Made by a program: the position numbers and the translations under genes. The notes beneath the pieces were generated by a model. It was not told the origin of the DNA. It saw only the letters and a program-made list of their open reading frames with translations, and did no database searches. A stretch of DNA of 12,500 nucleotides, taken from positions 32,501-45,000 of the forward strand of contig JAWQFJ010000480.1 in the NCBI GenBank assembly GCA_034096865.1. Reading direction: 5' to 3'. Of the stretch, positions 7,866 through 12,500 are shown in pieces (position 1 is the stretch's first letter; every line of letters starts with the position of its first letter). The DNA is from Theodoxus fluviatilis. Lineage: Eukaryota; Mollusca; Gastropoda; Cycloneritida; Neritidae.

Positions 7866-8116
7866 GTTGCATTCTCGAACATTTCGTCTGCACTGAATAC
7901 TATAGATCGCTCAAAGTATGTGAGGGTGGAAAACAGTACTGTGTTATTTGCCATAACCATCGTGGCAAAATTATTGATGGAAAAGTTGTCAAGCTACATG
8001 GCATTCCAGCAAACAAGCAACTACTGCAACTTCATGAAGTTATTGAAATCTCAAAGTGTGATGTCAGACATCGATTGACCGATCGAGTTCGACTGCAGCT
8101 GCCGAATCAAACGTAA
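7844..8116 (+). CDS. Short chimeric ORF in the repeat element, possible zinc-binding fragment
   Basis: This is a 90-codon frame of unknown product. Its start codon and first residues (MSSTAAAG) come from the end of the B1 duplication read in another frame, so the real N-terminus is doubtful. The plausible part runs from about residue 9 (CILEHFVCTEYYRS) through YCVICHNHRGKIIDGKVVKL to LTDRVRLQLPNQT. Cysteines and a histidine fall as C-x2-C-x35-C-x3-H, and LHGIP follows the first pair at about the place where THAP-type C2CH fingers have a F/L-H-x-x-P motif. THAP would need C-x2-H at the end, so the fit is imperfect. The sequence ACGTAAGCG at 8111-8119 contains a good splice donor (GTAAGC), so this may be an exon fragment captured by, or belonging to, the element. 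Confidence 0.3.
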   Translation: MSSTAAAGCILEHFVCTEYYRSLKVCEGGKQYCVICHNHRGKIIDGKVVKLHGIPANKQLLQLHEVIEISKCDVRHRLTDRVRLQLPNQT

Positions 8117-8173
8117 GCGCTGCTCCCAAGCTCGTTTAAGTTGCTTGTGATCGTTTCGCTATCTGATCCGACA
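7996..8173 (+). repeat. Downstream copies of the 109-bp (B2) and 27-bp direct repeats
   Basis: The block 7996-8104 is the in-frame partner of 7757-7865 (106 of 109 bases identical) and encodes the C-terminal half of the short ORF. About 40 bp later, 8147-8173 repeats the 27-bp word found just before B1. The two 27-bp words thus bracket a 414-bp unit holding B1, S and B2. Confidence 0.93.
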
Positions 8174-8329
8174 ATAATTACTAAACATTGATATCAAAAG
8201 CACTATTCAAAATTTTTTGGCGGGTGGTCTACCCCGCACAACTAAAATCTACGGTTAATATCATCTCCACAAGCCGAACTACGTGAAGTTATACATTACG
8301 TCGAGTGCGCGCAAGTTGATCGACTCGAT

Positions 8330-8430
8330 GATAGTGAATTTTCGGTCCTCGCCAGACCAGGGAAACGAAATTGTCAATTCAAGCCAGAACTAAACAGTTA
8401 TCTGCTGCTACTCATTCGAGCTTTACATGA
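8330..8430 (-). repeat. Right arm of the 101-bp perfect inverted repeat
   Basis: Begins GATAGTGAATTTTCGGTCC and ends CTTTACATGA. Identical to the reverse complement of 7393-7493 over the whole length. Imperfect pairing continues inward to about 8290, and outward similarity ends at 8430. Confidence 0.97.
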
Positions 8431-9060
8431 AACATTATATCACACTAGCTCGATCGTCTGCTGGCGTAGTGACTATGGTTCGATCGCGTTCGTCTGCTAG
8501 CCAGCTAAGTACGTACGGTGAGGTTTGTTTACTTATCTTCTGTGGGTTTTGTGCAGAAAGTATACGTTAAAACAGTCTAATATGACTATTTTCGATTAGT
8601 TTTTAATCTAATTAATCTTTTTGCATGCTTTAATGTCATCCTTTTGCCACGATCTAGCGATCATCCCATGAGCTTCTATTTTTACCAGTCTACCGGAACT
8701 AGTGGAAGTAAAGGGACAAAACTCGGGCTGATTTTCCGTTTCAGAAAAGAGAATGTCCTATACACATGTGTACGTGTGCGCGCACGTGGGCATACTTTTG
8801 CGCATGTGTGGTCAGCGCGTGTAAAGAGTGCGTGAGCGCATCTGGAACGAGTCTGCAAATCTGCTTACGTCAGCATAGACGTGGAGTTTCCAGAGATCAT
8901 GTGTTTGGATGCAGCTTGACGGCCAGTGTTCTTGCAAGGTCTTGGGGCACACACAGTTCCCGACCACGTAACAGCGCCAGAGCATGAGTCGGGTTGAGTT
9001 GGGGAGGAGACTCGAAAGCAACAACTGAGTAGGGAGGTATATCAGAGGGAAAGCCACCCA
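8431..9060. other. Stretch without a recognisable gene, with one alternating tract
   Basis: The sequence just right of the inverted repeat is rich in CGATCG, TAGC and GTACGTAC words (8449-8520). An AAAGGGACAAAACTC word near 8711-8725 resembles the AAAGGGAGACAAC motif seen in the receptor 3'UTR. Short frames on both strands (8644-9057) look random. No structural RNA was seen. Confidence 0.5.
8761..8788. repeat. 28-bp perfect alternating purine-pyrimidine tract
   Basis: The run TACACATGTGTACGTGTGCG continuing to GTGCGCGCACGTG alternates pyrimidine and purine without a break for 28 bases. It contains the 10-bp palindrome GTGCGCGCAC. It is a plausible local Z-DNA or hairpin site. Confidence 0.65.
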
Positions 9061-9071
9061 TATAAAAAAAT

Positions 9072-9157
9072 TATATAGAAATTTCTATAGAATTCTATAG
9101 ATTTCTATAGAATTCTATAGAATTCTATAGAAATCTATAGAAATTTCTATAGAAAAT
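9072..9157. repeat. Array of the self-complementary decamer TTCTATAGAA
   Basis: CTATAG occurs at 9085, 9095, 9105, 9115, 9125 and 9135, exactly 10 bp apart, and again at 9147. A variant ATATAG lies at 9073. Full TTCTATAGAA units alternate with A-to-T variants at their joints (ATTTCTATAG, GAAATCTATAG). The decamer is its own reverse complement, so the whole 86-bp block reads nearly the same on both strands and could fold as one long hairpin or cruciform, or as a row of small ones. Confidence 0.95.
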
Positions 9158-9159
9158 TT

Positions 9160-9824
9160 TGATGTGGGCAGAACGACTATCTCAATTCAGTATTTGTAGA
9201 GGCACCAAAAATGATTATTTATACATCACTAATAACAGTGAGAAATGGAAGAAGAAAACATTTTTTTAACAATGTGAACTTCGCCATACTTTCAAGTAAC
9301 CTGTCACCGTTTCGTTTCGTTTGTCTCGGTATGTAACTGCAGCTTTAGAAAACTATTCCTGCGTACAGGGTCATGTTTCAGTCTTTCCGTGCGGCCCAGT
9401 TTTACTGCTGCCCTCGTGTCGTACATGCAAAAAGACTGACTAGCTTTAGCATGTCTCGAATTTCCCTAGCGATATACATAACGCGATGGCATATATATGT
9501 AAACCAGATGCGTGGACAAACTGTCAGTGCTAATACGCTCTTTGTTATGGTCTCGCCCACACAAGACGCTGTTCAATCATTTTTGTTTTAATACACTTAC
9601 AGGAAGGAGCTCTTTGTATCTAATCATTCTCCAAATCTCATCGATTTTTACAGTATGAAAATTAAGTACGATATATTGTTCAATACGAAGGATTTTTCCT
9701 TGACCTTTATCTTAGGATTTCATCAGGTGGTTTTATATCCATGTGTATGTATTGTTGTCTGTTAATAAACTGTTTCGTGCTAAGTTTTTTGTTTTGTATT
9801 TCTTTGGTGTGGTGTATGTCGGAA
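9160..9824. other. Intergenic stretch without a recognisable gene
   Basis: Mixed AT-rich sequence. A 72-codon frame at 9373-9591 has no family resemblance. An AATAAA-like TTAATAAAC occurs at 9762-9770, but no gene end on the + strand can be linked to it. Confidence 0.5.
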
Positions 9825-10695
9825 GTTGTATTGGTGGTTGTGGTAATGATGACAGAGGTAAAGTTAGAAATGGTGGTGACGGTGGTAATGGTGATGGTGG
9901 TGATGATGGCGGTGGTAGAGATAGTGAAGGTGGTAATGGTTGAGTTGATGATGGCGGTGGTAGAGATAAGTACAGTGATAGTGGAGGTGGTGATGATGAT
10001 GGTGGGGTAGAGGTCGTGAAGGTGGTAGTGGTTGGGTTGATGATGGCGGTGGTATATATAAGTATAATGATAGTGGAGGTGGTGAAGGTGGTAATGGTTT
10101 TGGAGGTGATGATTGCGGTAATAGAGGTGGTGGCGGTGGTAGTGGCGACGACGATGGTTGTAGAGGTAGTGAAGGTGGTAATGGTGGTGGTGATGATGAT
10201 GGTGGGGTAGAGGTAATGAAAGTGGTAATGGTTGTGGAGGTGATGATAGCGGTAATAGAGGTGGTCGCTGTGGTAGTGGTGAGGACGAAGGTGATAGAGA
10301 TGGTGAAGGTGGTGGTGGTGATGAAGAGAGCGGTGGTACAGGAAGTGAAGGTGGTAATGGTGGTGGCGGTGATGAATAGGGCTGTGGTCAGGAAGTGAAG
10401 GTGGTAATGGTTGTGGCGGTGATGAATAGAGCGGTGGTACAGGAAGTGAAGGTGGTAATGGTTGTGGCGGTGATGAATAGAGCGGTGGTACAGGAAGTGA
10501 AGGTGGTAATGGTTGTGGAGGGGATGATAGCGGTAGTAGAGGTGGTGGCTGTGGTAGTGGTGAAGACGACGGTGATACAGATGGTGAAGGTGGTAATGGT
10601 GGTGGTGGTAGGAGTGGTGATGAAGAGAGCGGTGGTACAGGAAGTGTAAGTGGTGGTGGTGATGGTGGTGATGTTGTCGGTGGTAGATATAGTGA
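9825..10695 (+). repeat. GGT/GAT/GAA-rich coding-like minisatellite with strong strand asymmetry
   Basis: About 870 bp are built from triplet-period words (GGTGGTAATGG, GGTGATGATGG, GGTGGTAGAG, GTGAAGGTGG). C is rare on the + strand. Longer copies recur: GGTGGGGTAGAGGT at 10001 and 10201; a GGTGGT.GCTGTGGTAGTGGTGA block at 10261 and 10541; GAGAGCGGTGGTACAGGAAGTG at 10326 and 10625. The triplet phase keeps frames open on both strands for hundreds of codons (Pro/Ser/His/Thr/Tyr-rich on minus, Val/Met/Gly-rich on plus). These translations are low-complexity and lack splice, start or domain support, so I do not call a gene. Confidence 0.93.
10341..10543 (+). repeat. 51-bp tandem units within the GGT-rich array
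   Basis: GGAAGTGAAGGTGGTAATGG starts at 10341, 10391, 10442 and 10493, spaced 50, 51 and 51 bp. The 51-bp unit continues TTGTGGCGGTGATGAATAGA and GCGGTGGTACA. This is the most recently duplicated part of the array. Confidence 0.9.
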
Positions 10696-10960
10696 AGGTA
10701 ATGATGGCAATTGTATTTCATATTTATTATTATACATTAGAGTCTTGTCAACAGTTCCAGGACAACAGTAGTGATATACAGCAGAATGTTTACTCAGCAG
10801 GGATTATAACTCCTACATTATCTTTCTTGAAAGTTGCCACGTAGTAACCTTTTTAGTCAGGAAGGATGATGTGGATAGATAAATTACATTGGGCTCTCTG
10901 CTGGACACATATGATAACAATTATCATAAATACCTACACGCAAACAAAGAGAAAAAATGT

Positions 10961-11013
10961 CCACTCAGTAGCACCTCGCTGTGGTCAGTAGTTCAAGTCC
11001 TAATACCTTTCTG
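10961..11013 (+). mobile_element. Possible tRNA-like head of a SINE
   Basis: CACTCAGTAGCACC (10962-10975) followed about 20 bp later by AGTTCAAGTCCT (10990-11001) resembles the pol III A-box region and B box (GTTCAANTCC) of tRNA genes. A complete cloverleaf cannot be drawn and there is no proper acceptor stem, so it is not a functional tRNA. A pyrimidine-rich stretch with T runs follows at 11048-11078. This could be a decayed tRNA-derived SINE or chance. Confidence 0.25.
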
Positions 11014-11103
11014 ACTACAAAAGTTCATGGTTGGTTTGAGGTGGAGTTTTTCTCTCTCTTTTCTCTTTCTTTTTATCTTCGAGGCACGCAGACGTTCTGT
11101 ATT

Positions 11104-11223
11104 CAGTGTGTGTATCAGTGTGTGTATCAGTGTGTGTATCAGAGTGTGTATCAGTGTGTGTATCAGTGTGTATATCAGTGTGTGTATCAGAGTGTGTATT
11201 AGTGTGTGTATCAGAGTGTGTAT
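11104..11223. repeat. Ten exact-length copies of a 12-bp repeat
   Basis: Units of CAGTGTGTGTAT start every 12 bp from 11104 to 11212 with no length change. Variants are CAGAGTGTGTAT (units 4, 8 and 10), CAGTGTGTATAT (unit 6) and TAGTGTGTGTAT (unit 9). Because 12 is a multiple of three, all forward frames stay open as Q-C-V-Y, S-V-C-I or C-V-S-V repeats. These are not supported as protein. Confidence 0.97.
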
Positions 11224-11427
11224 CGGAACTTCAGTTTGCTGTTTTTCATCCGCTCTGCAAACACTTCGTCGAACTTCCGACTTTGTTCTTCCGACATCCA
11301 GTTTTTCCAGTCCCCAACCTCACCTGGAAAGACAATGGGTTATCGTCAGCATCATTGCTATACTTGAATCAGCTGTCAAGATGAGATGTTGCTGACGGTT
11401 GTGACTGAATGATCTAACTCTGTTCCG

Positions 11428-11583
11428 ATGTCACCCAGCAGCCTCCTTGGCTGCTTGGGGTCGCCCCTGGCTGAGCTACTGGAGCAGGCCCCGAAAGCCC
11501 TGCAGGCAGATGTTCTGGTGGATGAGGGGGGCTTCGAGCGCCTTCGGTTGTATGTCACTCTTGCATCCCAACTGAGAAAATAA
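11428..11583 (+). CDS. Possible GC-rich coding exon of unknown product
   Basis: A 51-codon frame with TAA at 11581-11583 lies in a GC-rich island unlike its surroundings. Its sequence looks like part of an ordinary helical protein: SPLAELLEQAPKALQ, then ADVLVDEGGFERLRL, then YVTLASQLRK. G/C is favoured at third positions. I do not recognise the family. It may be a terminal exon rather than a complete small gene: a pyrimidine-rich stretch and CACCCAG at 11431-11437 give a candidate acceptor, so coding could begin near 11438 in the same frame. AATAAA at 11579-11584 overlaps the stop and may serve as a poly(A) signal. A strong donor-like GATGTAAGTAG lies just beyond, at 11599-11609. An antisense frame across it is most likely a shadow. 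Confidence 0.4.
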   Translation: MSPSSLLGCLGSPLAELLEQAPKALQADVLVDEGGFERLRLYVTLASQLRK

Positions 11584-11584
11584 A
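11579..11584 (+). terminator. AATAAA overlapping the stop of the candidate exon
   Basis: The hexamer shares bases with the TAA stop of the 11428-11583 frame and is followed by GT-containing sequence. If used, the 3'UTR would be only a few tens of bases. It may be coincidental. Confidence 0.25.
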
Positions 11585-12063
11585 CTGTCGGGTCGGAGAT
11601 GTAAGTAGCGCTTATCATCACGTTATCGTCACCAGTCCGTGCTCTGATCCTACTGTCAATAGATATTTTACTGATCAAAATGCCCAGCTTTCAAAAGAGA
11701 TGAAAGATTCACCAATATTTCCGGAGAATAGGACTAGACTGTAGGCGGCGATAGCATGACAAAAATATCAGCCGCACCAGTTTTAGCTGTGGATAATATA
11801 CGATGGCACTGCCACACGCATTTCCTCGACTTCCATCATGGCGGCGACGCCGGCCCCGCTCAACGAGGAGCTAGGAACTCGAATCAAACCATGGCGTTGT
11901 TACAGAGACCAACAGAACTTCCACTCCCACTCTCACTGGAATTCAGTGGACTGTGAAAAGAACATTGTAATCATTTCTAATATTATTTCAATTCATGATT
12001 TTATGTTTCAAGGGCTGCATACACATTGTTCATCTTCCAGTGGCCCGAGATCTAAATAGTAAC

Positions 12064-12065
<2 letters not shown>
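11585..12065. other. Gap between the candidate exons
   Basis: Apart from the possible start at 11838 the stretch shows no domain-bearing frame. It contains the donor-like GTAAGTAG (11601-11608) and ordinary mixed sequence. Confidence 0.4.
11838..12059 (+). CDS. Possible first exon with ATG-GCG-GCG start
   Basis: CCATCATGGCGGCGACGCC at 11834-11852 combines an acceptable start context with the GC-rich opening common in animal first exons. The frame opens MAATPAPLNEELGTRIKPWR, which reads like a real N-terminus. After about residue 40 (near 11957) it turns into AT-rich sequence (NIVIISNIISIHDF), so if the exon is genuine it probably splices out before that, although I see no strong donor; CTGTGAAAAG at 11951-11960 is weak. 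The full open frame is 73 codons. No product can be named. The ATGGCGGC core also matches the YY1-type promoter element, so the site may be regulatory rather than coding. Confidence 0.25.
   Translation: MAATPAPLNEELGTRIKPWRCYRDQQNFHSHSHWNSVDCEKNIVIISNIISIHDFMFQGLHTHCSSSSGPRSK

Positions 12066-12103
<38 letters not shown>
12066..12103 (+). repeat. (CT)n microsatellite
   Basis: About 19 uninterrupted CT dinucleotides. This is a pyrimidine mirror-repeat tract, the opposite-strand counterpart of the GA tract at 5152-5199. Confidence 0.97.
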
Positions 12104-12106
<3 letters not shown>

Positions 12107-12348
12107 ATACAGCCATGTCCAGTTTCAATAATATATACGAATGTAACAGAGATGGCAATACATCTAAGATATTTGAGCATTTATTTTCAAATATGATGTA
12201 AATGACTTAGTTTTCTTACATTGTAATGCGCCCCAAACTAACACAAAGATCACTGAGTACATTTTTATATATTCGTTGTTTCTCGTTGAGAGAGATTTAA
12301 GCTGACGCCATATTGGAGGTCGACGCCCGAACTGTGTGTGATGTATAG
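12104..12348. other. AT-rich stretch with a YY1-like motif
   Basis: No gene recognised. GACGCCATATTGG at 12304-12316 fits the GCCATNTTG core of YY1 sites in reverse orientation relative to the ATGGCGGC site at 11838. Binding is speculative. Confidence 0.3.
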
Positions 12349-12435
12349 GATGATGGCGATGATGAAGATGCTGATGTCAACGGCGGCGGCGAGGACGACG
12401 ACGACGACGACGACAATGACGACGACGACGACGAC

Positions 12436-12500
<65 letters not shown>
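12349..12500 (+). repeat. GAC/GAT triplet array, cut by the window edge
   Basis: A mixed start (GATGATGGCGATGATGAAG, then GGCGGCGGCGAG) leads to a (GAC)n block, one AAT-GAC break, another (GAC)n block, and then a pure (GAT)n run to base 12500. Read in the GAY frame it would be poly-Asp, but an in-frame TAG at 12346-12348 immediately precedes it and no acceptor is evident. I treat it as a microsatellite whose end is not in view. Confidence 0.93.

Larger units (their letters stand above)
7304..8430. mobile_element. Composite inverted-repeat element with nested internal duplications
   Basis: A perfect 101-bp inverted repeat (7393-7493 and 8330-8430) flanks an 836-bp interior. Homology continues imperfectly inward to about 7537 and 8290 (both arms share ATCAACTTGC and GTAATGTATA). 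The interior has a 109-bp direct repeat (7757-7865 and 7996-8104, three mismatches) and a 27-bp direct repeat (7733-7759 and 8147-8173, one mismatch). A further block at 7863-7942 has a diverged copy outside the left arm at 7304-7392. The order is S'-IR(left)-27mer-B1-S-B2-27mer-IR(right). No target-site duplication is visible: the left flank ends GTACTG and the right flank begins AACATT. The layout suits a non-autonomous foldback element or a rearranged pair of elements. No transposase was identified. Confidence 0.7.

Noticed and set aside
7393..8430. Standard autonomous DNA transposon
   Set aside because: There is no transposase-length frame, no DDE/D motif visible, and no target-site duplication beside the inverted repeats.
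9733..10737. 334-codon Pro/Ser/Thr/His-rich frame on the minus strand, and an overlapping 285-codon His/Tyr-rich frame
   Set aside because: Both are shadows of one GGT/GAT-rich array, open in several frames at once, without a domain, signal peptide or splice support.
10961..11013. Functional tRNA gene
   Set aside because: Only box-like words are present; no acceptor, D or anticodon stem can be paired.
11376..11678. 100-codon minus-strand frame
   Set aside because: It is antisense to the GC-rich frame at 11428-11583, whose composition and nearby splice and poly(A) signals are better. The choice is a judgement, not proof.

Overview
The window looks like nuclear DNA from a multicellular animal. 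It is mostly non-coding and AT-rich, it is crowded with micro- and minisatellites, and its one secure gene piece is a spliced exon with a canonical acceptor and an AATAAA poly(A) signal. The receptor-type exon, the repeat style and a GTTGTCTCCCTTT-type motif that I associate with molluscan repeats suggest a marine lophotrochozoan, most likely a mollusc and perhaps a gastropod. That assignment is inference. Nothing suggests bacteria, a phage or an organelle.

Layout, left end: 1-1145 is a higher-order minisatellite with a 32-bp unit and a 111-bp superunit. A unique block (1146-1335) and a tetranucleotide mosaic (1336-1665) follow. All of this lies in the intron upstream of the terminal exon (1668-2015, + strand) of a Cys-loop ligand-gated channel, most like a nicotinic acetylcholine receptor subunit. 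Its 3'UTR contains a 20-bp tandem repeat and ends near an AATAAA at 2239.

Middle: 2270-7300 has no recognisable gene. It holds a decayed ~142-bp tandem repeat (3665-4105), G4-capable tracts, a (GA)n tract, a large GT/CG alternating tract (5449-5682) and an 18-G run. At 7304-8430 is a composite repeat element. A perfect 101-bp inverted repeat encloses a nested set of direct duplications and a short ORF with a C-x2-C...C-x3-H pattern. At 9072-9157 an exact 10-bp periodic array is built of the self-complementary decamer TTCTATAGAA.

Right end: 9825-10695 is a GGT/GAT-rich minisatellite with 51-bp units. A weak tRNA-like (SINE head) motif lies near 10961-11000, and ten exact-length 12-bp repeats lie at 11104-11223. 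Two possible short coding exons follow: a GC-rich 51-codon frame ending at 11583, and an ATG-GCG-GCG start at 11838. The end holds a (CT)n tract and a GAC/GAT triplet array that runs off the window.

No set of genes here works together as a system. The receptor exon is the only strong gene. The most unusual content is the composite inverted-repeat element, the palindromic decamer array and the unassigned GC-rich reading frame at 11428-11583.
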